DNA of 64,000 nt. Origin: JAAYJG01 sp964450305 (lineage in GTDB: Bacteria > Bacillota > Clostridia > DSM-8532). Positions 53,741-62,838 of the stretch are shown in pieces. The notes under the pieces are model-generated. The model was not told the origin of the DNA. It made no database searches and was given only the letters and a program-made list of their open reading frames with translations. The position numbers and the translations under genes were made by a program. How positions within the stretch are numbered: position 1 is the first letter of the stretch; each line of letters begins with the position of its first letter. Location of the stretch: assembly GCA_964450305.1 (NCBI GenBank), contig CAYVFB010000001.1, positions 1 through 64,000 of the forward strand, written 5' to 3'.

Positions 53741-54760
53741 TCAACCGTTCATCAATAGCGCTTGCAACACTTCCTGCATTTTTTCATGATTGTCCTGGAT
53801 CATCTCCTGGGCTTTTTTGTGCAGGTAATTCAGATTCTCGGGGCTTCCATCGTCAATCCGGCCCTTTCCGTTGTCCAACTGAACATCAAAGCGGTAAAGG
53901 GTAACCCCGGGATACCTTTTCAGCATATGATTGGTGCTGATTCGCTGGCCTTCCCCTACCGCAGTGATCAACGGAACACCCAGCCAGGGCGCGATCCAGT
54001 TGAAAAAGCCCCATCGGCTCATGGCGTCGGTGTTATATTCCTCCTTCTGTGTCCCTGTTCCAAGGGACAGCAGGATATATTCGCTCTCCGGGCTGATTTT
54101 CCTTGCCTCAGTCAATGCGCTCATGGACGGATTGATGCAGAAGATTCCCCCATCCACAAGGCAGTAGTTAGCGCTGTCATCCACGGACATCACATGAGCA
54201 GGGGGAAAATAAGTGGGAACAGAGGTAGTGGCCAATGCCGCATCCACCATAAAAAAGTCCGGATCGGTTTCACCTCCAGCCTCGGTGGTGCGCTTTTTCA
54301 TAAAGACCGGTTGCATGGATTTCATATCAAAGGAAGTGAGCAGCAGATTCGTCAGTGCATTTTTTATGGTGCAGGTTCCAAATAGTTCGAATAAAATAGT
54401 CTGAAAGGAAGCGGCAGAATATTTACTGGTAAAAAACTGCCGTATTGTACGCCACACATATTGCCTGTTTCCAGGGAATGCTCTGTCTGCCATGGTTTCG
54501 TACAGTTGCGGCAGTTTTTGCGGAATAACCCCACCCTCCGGAGCATAAAGATTTCCATTGGGTGTTTTATACAGAGGAGCACTGAGTGCCAGTGAAATCA
54601 GCCCTCCGGTAGAGGTTCCTGCCATTAGTTCAAAAACCTTATGATAGGGCTTTTTTAGCCCGCGATTCTCCAGCATGTCCTTTAATGTTGCAAGAAAGAT
54701 CGAAGGAATGATCCCCCGAACGCCTCCACCGTCTATGGACAGAATCGCAAACTTCTTCAT
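53741..54760 (-). CDS. Patatin-like phospholipase
   Basis: A 339-residue patatin-family lipid acyl hydrolase. The anion hole is GGGVRGIIP (11-19), the nucleophile Ser50 in GTSTGG and the catalytic Asp203 in LVDGG, the Ser-Asp dyad of the family. It cleaves fatty acyl chains from membrane lipids. No signal peptide is seen. It has no cyclase, CapV-type partner or other defence gene next to it, so I take it as a general lipase. The start is the ATG at 54760. Confidence 0.92.
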   Translation of the reverse strand: MKKFAILSIDGGGVRGIIPSIFLATLKDMLENRGLKKPYHKVFELMAGTSTGGLISLALSAPLYKTPNGNLYAPEGGVIPQKLPQLYETMADRAFPGNRQYVWRTIRQFFTSKYSAASFQTILFELFGTCTIKNALTNLLLTSFDMKSMQPVFMKKRTTEAGGETDPDFFMVDAALATTSVPTYFPPAHVMSVDDSANYCLVDGGIFCINPSMSALTEARKISPESEYILLSLGTGTQKEEYNTDAMSRWGFFNWIAPWLGVPLITAVGEGQRISTNHMLKRYPGVTLYRFDVQLDNGKGRIDDGSPENLNYLHKKAQEMIQDNHEKMQEVLQALLMNG

Positions 54761-54989
54761 GGCATCACCTCATATGTTGTTTCCTTTAATCTTATGAGCG
54801 AATGGAGCATTTCATGATAATTCACGGAATGCACGGTTATTCAGCCAATAAAAATAAAAAGAATACAAAATCAAGGGTTTTTGTAGATATTTCATGATAT
54901 AATAGGGTTGCTGTTAAAATCCGGCGGGCAATGGTAGGGATATGACATCGTCCCCTTACCATGTGAGTTTCAATGAGAGGAGCTAAATT

Positions 54990-56465
54990 ATGGCAAGGTT
55001 TATAATCAACGCCTTCAACAGGAAGAGCAAAATCAGCAAAGAGATCTATGGGCATTTCTCCGAGCATCTGGGAAGATGTATTTATGAGGGAATCTATGTG
55101 GGCGAAAACTCCCCCATTCCCAATGTTAATGGTATGCGCAAGGATGTCATACAAGCGCTTAAAAACCTTAAAATATCGGTTTTACGCTGGCCCGGAGGCT
55201 GTTTTGCCGATGAATATCACTGGATGGATGGCATAGGCCCGAAAGAGAAACGCAAGAAAATGATCAACACCCATTGGGGCGGTGTCTTGGAAGACAACAG
55301 CTTTGGTACTGATGAGTTCATGGAGCTTTGCCGTCAGTTGGAGTGCGAGCCCTATGTCAACGGGAATCTGGGAAGCGGTACGGTTGAAGAGATGCAAAAC
55401 TGGGTGGAGTATATGACCTTTGATGGCATCTCCCCCATGGCCGATCTGCGAAAAAGCAACGGGCACGAAAAACCCTACCACCTGAAATATTTTGCTGTTG
55501 GCAATGAAAACTGGGGCTGCGGAGGCAACATGCGCCCTGAGTATTACGCCGATTTATACCGCAGATACCAAACTTATGTGCGCTCTTACGGCAGGAATAA
55601 AATCTACCGCATCGCCTGCGGTCCTAATTCGGGGGATTATGAATGGACCGATGTGGTTATGAAGCAGGCCGGTCAGTTTATAGATGGCCTCAGCCTGCAT
55701 TATTATACCGTAACGGGTGACTGGACCAAAAAGGGAAGCGCAACCCAATTCACCAAAGACGACTGGTACACGACACTGCGCAAAACCCTCGTGATGGAAC
55801 AGCTTGTTACAGGACATTCACAGATCATGGATCGGTATGACCCTGAAAAGCGCATCGGCCTGATTGTGGATGAATGGGGAACCTGGCACGATGTTGAGCC
55901 CGGAACAAACCCTGGTTTCCTCTACCAGCAGAACACCCTTCGGGACGCTCTGGTAGCTGGCATTAACCTGAATATCTTCAACAAGCACAGCGACCGCGTC
56001 ACCATGGCCAACATCGCTCAAATAGTGAATGTGCTTCAGTCTGTCATCCTCACTGAGGGCGATAAAATGGTACTCACGCCCACCTACCATGTGTTTGATA
56101 TGTATCAGCAGCATCAGGAATCCGAGCTTCTGGAAAGCTTTATTGAAACCAGTTCTGTGGGATCGGACAGCAACACCGTACCAAACCTGCACGAATCGGT
56201 ATCTCTTTCAAATGAAGGCAAGCTTCATATCACCGTGTGCAACCTTTCACTTACAGATAGCTGCCACGTAGACACCATTATTAATGGTTTCAAGGCTAAA
56301 AACGGGGCTGGTCGCATTTTAACCGGTGCCATGGCCGATCACAACACCTTTGAAGCTCCTGAAATGATTAAGCCCGTATCCTTTGATAATTTCTCTGTCA
56401 CAGAAGACGGGCTTACCTTTGAAATTCCAGCCAAAAGCGTCATCAGCATTACTTTGGAGCAATAA
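54990..56465 (+). CDS. abfA: Alpha-L-arabinofuranosidase, GH51
   Basis: A 491-residue family GH51 enzyme releasing arabinose from arabinan or arabinoxylan oligomers. The acid/base Glu173 lies in GNENWGCGG and the nucleophile Glu295 in VDEWGTWH. The barrel is followed by a C-terminal beta-sandwich. No signal peptide, so it works in the cytosol on imported oligosaccharides. The start ATG has GAGAGGAG upstream. It overlaps the small following gene by one base. No transporter or other arabinose gene is near. Confidence 0.95.
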   Translation: MARFIINAFNRKSKISKEIYGHFSEHLGRCIYEGIYVGENSPIPNVNGMRKDVIQALKNLKISVLRWPGGCFADEYHWMDGIGPKEKRKKMINTHWGGVLEDNSFGTDEFMELCRQLECEPYVNGNLGSGTVEEMQNWVEYMTFDGISPMADLRKSNGHEKPYHLKYFAVGNENWGCGGNMRPEYYADLYRRYQTYVRSYGRNKIYRIACGPNSGDYEWTDVVMKQAGQFIDGLSLHYYTVTGDWTKKGSATQFTKDDWYTTLRKTLVMEQLVTGHSQIMDRYDPEKRIGLIVDEWGTWHDVEPGTNPGFLYQQNTLRDALVAGINLNIFNKHSDRVTMANIAQIVNVLQSVILTEGDKMVLTPTYHVFDMYQQHQESELLESFIETSSVGSDSNTVPNLHESVSLSNEGKLHITVCNLSLTDSCHVDTIINGFKAKNGAGRILTGAMADHNTFEAPEMIKPVSFDNFSVTEDGLTFEIPAKSVISITLEQ

Positions 56466-56716
56466 TGGAACGCTTATGCCGTAATTGTCTTTTCGACAAC
56501 CTGAACAGGGAGCAGTTCTCACAAAACATTCAGGATTACATACAAAGCCTTTCACCGGACGAAAAAGCCGGTGAAAGGCTTTATAAAGAACGTCTTGAAA
56601 TCTGTTTTCAATGCGATCAATGCCTGGAGGGGCTGTGCAGGGTGTGCGGCTGTTTCGTTCTGGCCAGAGCAGCAAAAAACAGGGCTTATTGCCCTGCTGC
56701 AGTTCGAAAGTGGTAA
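56465..56716 (+). CDS. DUF6171-like small cysteine-rich protein
   Basis: An 83-residue protein with eight or more Cys arranged for zinc binding: C5/C8, then CFQCDQC, CRVCGCF and a final YCP. The pattern CxxCxxGxCRxCGCF with the closing YCP is that of the DUF6171 family of Firmicutes. Its ATG starts within the TAA of the arabinofuranosidase, so they are coupled, though no functional link is known. It ends just short of the convergent thiN. Confidence 0.8.
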   Translation: MERLCRNCLFDNLNREQFSQNIQDYIQSLSPDEKAGERLYKERLEICFQCDQCLEGLCRVCGCFVLARAAKNRAYCPAAVRKW

Positions 56717-56721
56717 AACTA

Positions 56722-57357
56722 TCAGTCCTTTGAGAGAATAACGTATAGCCGCCCGCTGCTTATTCTGATCGTTGCCGTGTCCTCGGTAAACTCATTGCTG
56801 ATTCCAAGCCCTGTACCCACATTCATGGTGAAACTAAACAGAGGCCAGGTCAGACCATCGGTGGTCACCCCCTCAACAACGGGTGTGGCGGGAAGAAGCG
56901 ATACTTTATAGCCATCCATTCGGCTGATCTTTATTTTATCCCTGATAAGATATACCCTGTTGTTCTCGTTCAGGATGATACCCCGAATGCCCTTATCCAA
57001 TAATTTATGCAGCAGCTGCAGGTTTGACAGGGAATGGTCAATCCTCGTTCCCATGGCCCCCATCATAAAAATACGGGTGGCACCGTGCTCTGCTGCGTAA
57101 TCCAATGCCAGCTCCATATCAGTGAAATCTTTCCGGGTGTCGTATTTTTTCAGCTCTACTCCTTCTTTTTCATAAGCCTGCAGTAGTTTTGCATCGATGG
57201 AATCAAAATCGCCCAGCACAACATGGGGGGTGATATCGGCTTTCTTGAAATGACGGGCCCCGCCATCAGCACATATTAAAAGCTGTGCAAGGGAAGCAGT
57301 CTGCTGTAAAAGCTCCGATGATTCCACACTGCCACTGCCCACAATCAAAACATCCAT
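56722..57357 (-). CDS. thiN: Thiamine pyrophosphokinase
   Basis: A 211-residue thiamine pyrophosphokinase, which transfers pyrophosphate from ATP to thiamine to form the cofactor TPP. It has CADGGARH (about 33-40), VLGDFDSID and the DFTDMELAL stretch, the catalytic and substrate-binding blocks of the family. It is the last gene of the rsmB-to-thiN block, 58 bases after rpe. The convergent DUF6171 gene ends 5 bases away. Confidence 0.94.
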   Translation of the reverse strand: MDVLIVGSGSVESSELLQQTASLAQLLICADGGARHFKKADITPHVVLGDFDSIDAKLLQAYEKEGVELKKYDTRKDFTDMELALDYAAEHGATRIFMMGAMGTRIDHSLSNLQLLHKLLDKGIRGIILNENNRVYLIRDKIKISRMDGYKVSLLPATPVVEGVTTDGLTWPLFSFTMNVGTGLGISNEFTEDTATIRISSGRLYVILSKD

Positions 57358-57415
57358 TCAATAACCTTCTTTACTGATTTGTATGAAAATCTGAGACATA
57401 GAGGGAAGTCGCTTG

Positions 57416-58099
57416 CTAAAAAACCTTTGCCAGTTCTCTTAATTCACGGACATAGCGCGCCGGGTCGGCAGCACCAAAGAAAGAAGAACCTGTAACAATC
57501 ACATTCGCCCCCGCTGCCGTCACCTCTGCAATATTTTCCGTACTGATCCCACCGTCTATCTCAAGCAAGATATCTGGATTCTTCATTTGGATCATTTCTC
57601 GCAATTCCCTGATCTTGCCTGTCATCTGAGGAATATAGGATTGCCCGCCAAAGCCCGGATTCACCGTCATCAGCAGGATCATATCCACTGCATCCCAGCT
57701 GTAATCCAACATGGACAACGACGTGGCCGGGTTCAGCGCGATACCGGCTTTTATGCCTGCTTCCCGGATGCACTGCAGGGTTCGGTTCAAATGCGTACAT
57801 GCTTCCGCGTGAACGGTGATCATATCGGCACCTGCCTGAATGAAGCTGGGAACGAGCCGATCGGGTTCAACCACCATCAGATGGACGTCCATAAACATCT
57901 CCGTCGCACCGCGGATGGATTCAATCACCGGAGGCCCGATGGTCAGGTTCGGTACATAGTGCCCATCCATCACATCCACATGGACCCAGTCCCCGCCGGA
58001 GTTTTTTATCAGGTCAAGGGCTTCTTTCAGTCGCGTAAAATCAGCCGATAAAATCGAAGGTGCAACCAAAATCCCTTTTTCATCGGTAACGTTGTTCAT
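57416..58099 (-). CDS. rpe: Ribulose-phosphate 3-epimerase
   Basis: A 227-residue epimerase interconverting ribulose 5-phosphate and xylulose 5-phosphate. The TIM barrel has APSILSADF near the start, VDVMDGHYVPNLTIGP (metal His and Asp), VHLMV, MTVNPGFGGQ and the closing DGGI and GSSFF phosphate loops. It overlaps rsgA by 20 bases. The rsgA-rpe-thiN order is the standard Firmicutes one. A first stretch of about 10 residues (MNNVTDEKGI) precedes the core. Confidence 0.96.
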   Translation of the reverse strand: MNNVTDEKGILVAPSILSADFTRLKEALDLIKNSGGDWVHVDVMDGHYVPNLTIGPPVIESIRGATEMFMDVHLMVVEPDRLVPSFIQAGADMITVHAEACTHLNRTLQCIREAGIKAGIALNPATSLSMLDYSWDAVDMILLMTVNPGFGGQSYIPQMTGKIRELREMIQMKNPDILLEIDGGISTENIAEVTAAGANVIVTGSSFFGAADPARYVRELRELAKVF

Positions 58100-58973
58100 A
58101 GCTTTCTTTTAACTCCTCATAAAGCTTCTTGTAGCACTCATAACGCTTTGGAGATATTTCCTCTGCTTCGACTGCGTTTTTCACGGCACATTCCGGCTCA
58201 TGGATATGGTTACAGCCATTAAACCGGCATTTGCCCTGTACTTTTTCAAATTCCGGGTAGTACCAGGCCAGCTCGTCATGCTTGAGCCCCTCCAGGGTAA
58301 AAGAGCTGAAACCCGGCGTATCCACAACATATCCCCCGCAATCCAGCGGTAACAGCTGTACATGGCGGGTGGTATGCCTGCCCCTTTGTATTTTTTCAGA
58401 AACCGTGTTGGTTTCCATCACCCATTCATCCATGATCATGTTCAGGATGGTAGATTTGCCCACCCCGGATTGTCCGGCAAAAACTGTGCAGGAGCCCTCT
58501 AGCTTGTCATGCAGGTCATCGTATCCCTGCATCGTAACCTTGCTCATCGGGATAACAGGAAACCCTGTCCCCACATAGATGGCTTCCATTTGCTGCAGGC
58601 TGTCTGCATCCAGCAAATCGGTCTTGTTTATGATGATGATGGGTTGTATATCACTTTGCAATGCTGAAACCAGCAGCTTATCCACTAAAAGAAAATCTGG
58701 CTCCGGGCTGGTTCCCGACATGACGACGGCAACCTGCCTGACATTGGCAACAGGCGGGCGGACAAAAGAATTCCTTCTTTCTTTAATTTCCTCGATCCAT
58801 CCCTCACGAAGGGTTTCATTGGTGATGGTGAACAGAACATGATCTCCGGGCAGGGGAGTGATTCCCCTTTTTCTGAAAATACCCCTTGTTTTACAGGCAT
58901 AAAGACCGGTATCCCCTTCAACCTCGTAAAAACCGCCTATCCCTTTCAGTATCAAACCTTCTGGCAAAAGCAC
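58080..58973 (-). CDS. rsgA: Ribosome small-subunit-dependent GTPase RsgA
   Basis: A 297-residue RsgA, a circularly permuted GTPase that helps 30S maturation. The OB fold is N-terminal (about 1-70). The GTPase motifs come in permuted order: NKTDLLD (G4) first, then GQSGVGKST (G1) and DTPGFSSF (G3). The C-terminal zinc site is CRFNGCNHIHEPEC. It lies 12 bases after the kinase gene. Length and order are normal. Confidence 0.96.
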   Translation of the reverse strand: MLLPEGLILKGIGGFYEVEGDTGLYACKTRGIFRKRGITPLPGDHVLFTITNETLREGWIEEIKERRNSFVRPPVANVRQVAVVMSGTSPEPDFLLVDKLLVSALQSDIQPIIIINKTDLLDADSLQQMEAIYVGTGFPVIPMSKVTMQGYDDLHDKLEGSCTVFAGQSGVGKSTILNMIMDEWVMETNTVSEKIQRGRHTTRHVQLLPLDCGGYVVDTPGFSSFTLEGLKHDELAWYYPEFEKVQGKCRFNGCNHIHEPECAVKNAVEAEEISPKRYECYKKLYEELKESYEQRYR

Positions 58974-58985
58974 TCCTCCGTTCCT

Positions 58986-60962
58986 TTACTGCTTGCCGAT
59001 GATATCCTTCTGGTATTGCAGCTTGCCATCCATATAAACCTTAATCGTTGTGATATGGCCCGCAGACACAGGAACCAGGACAGTCCTGGGGAACCCGGAC
59101 CTCTTCAGGTTCACATTGGCCAGTATCTCTTCCTCGCCGGTGTTGCCCGGGTATGCAAACACAACAAGCTGAATATCGTCACCAAAAGTGACTCCTTCTG
59201 GCAGGACAATGGCTTCGGAAATGTGCCCGTCTCCGGGAACAACGACATTGCTAAAGCCCATACCGTCGCCCGCGGAGGTATCTTCATCATCCCTGAAGTA
59301 AATATTGACCGGTGACAGTTCCTTGATGGTGTCCCCGGCCCTGGGAACCTGGTTGATGATCGTGCCTTTGTACCCATCACGGCCTTCGGGAAAGATGCGG
59401 CCGATACTCAGGTTTTTCTCCTGAAGGATGTTCCTGGCCTCATCCATGGTGCGTCCCGTCAGATCGGGAACAACCACATCCAGAAAATTGGGGCCCAGGC
59501 TTTTGTAGATGATCACCTCTGCACCCACCTGAACGGTTGTTCCCATGGCCGGATCGGTACGGATGACCCTGCCCTGAGCCACCTCGTCGCTATATTCGGC
59601 AACCTCTCTGGGTTTTAGCTTTAATTCATCCCGCAGGAGGATTTCAATATCCAGATACTCTCCGAACTTGATGTCCTCAGGGATTACTACCTCTTGCAGC
59701 CCGCTGCTGACGACCAACTCCACCTTTGTCATCCCGCCCGGCAGGATACTGATTCCCGCGGAGGGCTTCTGGGTTATCACCTTTCCCTTTTCCACCCTGT
59801 CATTATATTCGTATTCAGGCTCGGTATAGGGAAGATTCTTCAAGGTTAAGTCGGCAATCGCCTCCTCGACGTTCCACCCCTCGTAACTGATCACTTCAAC
59901 CGGTGAGATCTTTGGTTCGAAGAACAGCGTTAACAAGTCTTTCACAACAACATCGTAAATCAGCCAAAGCCCGCCGAGGATAACCCCGATCAGCATGATA
60001 TAGGTTGCTATCATAACCTTTTTTGGCTTATCCTTCTTTTTCTTTGTGGGTTTTTTACTGCCTGACAAATTTTCATCCTCCAAACTTCCAATCACCCTGG
60101 TGGCAAAGGCATCGGTCTGGCTGACCGGCTCCCGTTCCAGGGCCTCACCCTTTTTCAGATGATCCAGCTCTGCAATCATTTGCAGGGCACTGTCATACCT
60201 TTCGGTTTTTGATTTCTTCATGGCCCGAAGAATAATACCATCCATTGCTCCGGGAATTCCGGGCACAAAATCTGAAGGTACCGGTGGTTCCTCTTCAATA
60301 TGCTTCAATGCTACCGTAACAGGATTATCCGCGTTAAAGGGAAGCCTGCCGGTAACCATTTCAAACAAAGTAACACCCACGGAGTAAAGGTCGGACTTTT
60401 CATCGGTGTAACCGCCTCTGGCCTGCTCGGGGGAAGCGTAATGGACTGATCCCACCGTATCCACCTTTCTGGTGGCTGTAGCGGTTGTTGCAGCCCGGGC
60501 TATTCCAAAATCTGCTACCTTTGGCACATTATCTGAGGTCATAATAATATTCTGCGGCTTAATGTCCCGGTGTATGATGTTATGCCTGTGTGCCTTATGC
60601 AGTGCGCTAAGGATGGAGATTGCGATGTCCGCCGCCTCTTCCCAGGGCAGTGCGCCGTTTTGCTGAATATAGTCCTTCAGCGTGATGCCATCCACATATT
60701 CCATGACAATATAATGAATATCTTCTTCCTTGCCCACATCATAGATGGAAACGATGTTCGGATGATTCAGGCTTCCGGCAGCAAATGCTTCCCGCTCAAA
60801 CCGTTCCAGAAACTCTTCGTCATTGACAAATTCATCCTTTAGTATTTTGACTGCCACCCAGCGCTTTAAAACGCGGCATCGTGCCTTGTACACCTCCGCC
60901 ATGCCACCGTATCCAATTCTTTCAGCCAGTTCATACCTGTTATTTAGAACTTTACCAGTCAT
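58986..60962 (-). CDS. prkC: Ser/Thr protein kinase with PASTA domains
   Basis: A 658-residue PrkC/PknB-type membrane kinase that senses cell-wall fragments. The kinase domain (about 9-270) has the Gly loop GYGGMAEVY, the VAVKIL Lys, HRDIKPQN and DFGIARA. A basic Lys-rich tract (KKPTKKKKDKPKK) precedes the membrane helix at about 318-338. At least three PASTA domains follow outside the membrane, then a C-terminal domain of unusual length with beta character (PGDGHISEAIVLPEGV). Next to the phosphatase gene prpC, its antagonist. Confidence 0.95.
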   Translation of the reverse strand: MTGKVLNNRYELAERIGYGGMAEVYKARCRVLKRWVAVKILKDEFVNDEEFLERFEREAFAAGSLNHPNIVSIYDVGKEEDIHYIVMEYVDGITLKDYIQQNGALPWEEAADIAISILSALHKAHRHNIIHRDIKPQNIIMTSDNVPKVADFGIARAATTATATRKVDTVGSVHYASPEQARGGYTDEKSDLYSVGVTLFEMVTGRLPFNADNPVTVALKHIEEEPPVPSDFVPGIPGAMDGIILRAMKKSKTERYDSALQMIAELDHLKKGEALEREPVSQTDAFATRVIGSLEDENLSGSKKPTKKKKDKPKKVMIATYIMLIGVILGGLWLIYDVVVKDLLTLFFEPKISPVEVISYEGWNVEEAIADLTLKNLPYTEPEYEYNDRVEKGKVITQKPSAGISILPGGMTKVELVVSSGLQEVVIPEDIKFGEYLDIEILLRDELKLKPREVAEYSDEVAQGRVIRTDPAMGTTVQVGAEVIIYKSLGPNFLDVVVPDLTGRTMDEARNILQEKNLSIGRIFPEGRDGYKGTIINQVPRAGDTIKELSPVNIYFRDDEDTSAGDGMGFSNVVVPGDGHISEAIVLPEGVTFGDDIQLVVFAYPGNTGEEEILANVNLKRSGFPRTVLVPVSAGHITTIKVYMDGKLQYQKDIIGKQ

Positions 60963-61029
60963 CCCCGCACCTCAATTTTATTCGTTTGGGATCTGCTCCC
61001 TCATCATCCACGATTTGATGCCACAAGCC

Positions 61030-61770
61030 TTAAACCTGAACAACAATGGCAGTGATATTATCTTCCCCGCCCCGTTGATTGGCCAATGCCACCATGTTCT
61101 TCAGTATCTTATCCGGATCATCCGCGTTTGCGAGCATGGACAGCAATTCATCCGATGTTACCTTCTGTGTCAGCCCGTCGGTGCAGAATAACCAAATATC
61201 ATCCCTGTATATGTCTATTTCGAAAAAATCAATCTCTATCTGTGCCTCATAGCCCAATGCCCTTGTAATCTGATTGCGCAACGGGTGTGTTTTGGCTTCT
61301 TCCGCATCCAGAATTCCCTTATCAACCAATTCCCCGACAAAGGAGTGATCCCGGGTTAATTTCTGCAGCTGCCCGTTGCGCAGCAGGTAAAATCGGCTGT
61401 CGCCAATGTGGGCAACCGTCAGTTTTTCCTTATGTAATACGCCCGCCGTTAGCGTTGTGCCGGTTCCCAACCCGCTGAGTTTACGCAGAGAGTATTGATA
61501 AATGCGGGCATTGGCTTTTAAAATAGCATCTTCCAAAAGTTCTTTAACCGAAGAATCATTATCCGGGTTTTGAATCAGGACCGCCACCTCATCCGAGACG
61601 ATCTGCACAGCCATTGCGCTTGCAACATCCCCCGCTTCGTGGCCACCCATGCCGTCTGCAACGATGAACGCCTGTGGACTGCCGTCGGCAGCAAGAACAA
61701 TATTGCACGAATCCTCATTCTTTGCACGAAGCATTCCTCTGTCACTGATCGCAGCGTATTTCAAACTCAT
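61030..61770 (-). CDS. prpC: PP2C-type Ser/Thr phosphatase
   Basis: A 246-residue metal-dependent phosphatase that reverses PrkC phosphorylation. Motifs: SDRGMLRAKNEDS (start), ADGMGGHEAGD with the metal Asp residues, VAHIGDSRFYLL, and GGEDNITAIVV at the end. The start MSLKYAAISD at 61770 overlaps the end of rlmN by 29 bases; other upstream Mets are less likely. The prpC-prkC pair is conserved in Firmicutes. Confidence 0.95.
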   Translation of the reverse strand: MSLKYAAISDRGMLRAKNEDSCNIVLAADGSPQAFIVADGMGGHEAGDVASAMAVQIVSDEVAVLIQNPDNDSSVKELLEDAILKANARIYQYSLRKLSGLGTGTTLTAGVLHKEKLTVAHIGDSRFYLLRNGQLQKLTRDHSFVGELVDKGILDAEEAKTHPLRNQITRALGYEAQIEIDFFEIDIYRDDIWLFCTDGLTQKVTSDELLSMLANADDPDKILKNMVALANQRGGEDNITAIVVQV

Positions 61771-62812
61771 CCACCATCCCATCATTCTCAAGGGTATTTT
61801 TGCGAAGCTGCCCGCATGCGGCCGATATATCGCTTCCCAGTTCTCTGCGGATTGTCACCGGTATTCTGTGTTTGTCCAGGATGCCCTGAAAGGCTTCAAC
61901 CCTTTCCCTGTCGCTTTTTAAAAAGCCTTTGCCCTCCACGGGGTTCACAGGGATCAGATTGACATGGCATAAAAGCCCGGACAGCCTTTTCCCCAGCTCC
62001 TGCGCATGTTCGTCTGCATCGTTGACACCATGCATCAGGGTATATTCAAAGGTGATTCTTCTGCCAGTCTTCTGAGTATAAATATGACATGAAGACAGTA
62101 CTTTGTCAAATGGATATCTTTTGGCAATGGGCATGATTTCAGTGCGGATGGCGTCATTGGGGGCATGCAGCGAAATGGACAGGTTGATGGGCAGATCCTC
62201 CTGTGAAAACCGCAGAATCTCCGGCACCAACCCGCAGGTGGATATGGTCATGCGTCTGTAACTGATCTCCAGTGTATCCGGTGAGTTCAGCCTTCGCAAA
62301 AAGCGCATGACGTTTTCATAATTATCAAAGGGCTCACCAATACCCATCAGTACAACATGACTGACACGCTCCCCCAAATCTCTCTGGATGGACAAGACCT
62401 GGGCCAGCATTTCTCCTGTTGTGAGGTTACGGTCGATACCCAAACCGGTTGACGCACAAAAACGGCAGCCCATCCGGCAGCCGATTTGCGTAGACAAACA
62501 AACGCTGTTCCCATAATTGTACTTCATCAGTACACCCTCGACAACCTTCCCATCCAGGGTAGCGAACAGGTATTTTCGGGTTCCGTCCTTTTCGGATATC
62601 AGTTTCCTGGTAATTTTCACCCCGCCCAGGTAAAACCGCTCCTTCAGCTTCTGACGAAAGGTCTTGGGCAGATTGGTCATCTCATCGAAGCTCTCCGCTC
62701 CCTGATAAAGCCACTGCCAAACCTGTTTTGTTCGAAATGTCGGCTCACCCAGGCTTTCGATTTCCTTTTTCAGTTCATTCAATTCCAGATCCAGGATGTT
62801 GATTGTGTTCAT
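61742..62812 (-). CDS. rlmN: 23S rRNA m2A2503 / tRNA m2A37 methyltransferase
   Basis: A 356-residue RlmN, a radical-SAM methyltransferase acting on A2503 of 23S rRNA and A37 of some tRNAs. The cluster motif is CRMGCRFC (CxxxCxxC), with the GIGEPFDNYENV block, SLHAPNDAIR and VNLIPVNPVEG. The catalytic C-terminal Cys lies in SAACGQL. It lies 26 bases after rsmB. All motifs are intact. Confidence 0.97.
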   Translation of the reverse strand: MNTINILDLELNELKKEIESLGEPTFRTKQVWQWLYQGAESFDEMTNLPKTFRQKLKERFYLGGVKITRKLISEKDGTRKYLFATLDGKVVEGVLMKYNYGNSVCLSTQIGCRMGCRFCASTGLGIDRNLTTGEMLAQVLSIQRDLGERVSHVVLMGIGEPFDNYENVMRFLRRLNSPDTLEISYRRMTISTCGLVPEILRFSQEDLPINLSISLHAPNDAIRTEIMPIAKRYPFDKVLSSCHIYTQKTGRRITFEYTLMHGVNDADEHAQELGKRLSGLLCHVNLIPVNPVEGKGFLKSDRERVEAFQGILDKHRIPVTIRRELGSDISAACGQLRKNTLENDGMVDEFEIRCDQ

Positions 62813-62838
62813 ATTCTAAAAGATCCTTCTTTCATCGC

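Noticed and set aside
53741..54760. Patatin as a CBASS effector (CapV)
   Set aside because: No nucleotide cyclase (CD-NTase) or other CBASS gene adjoins it. It stands alone.
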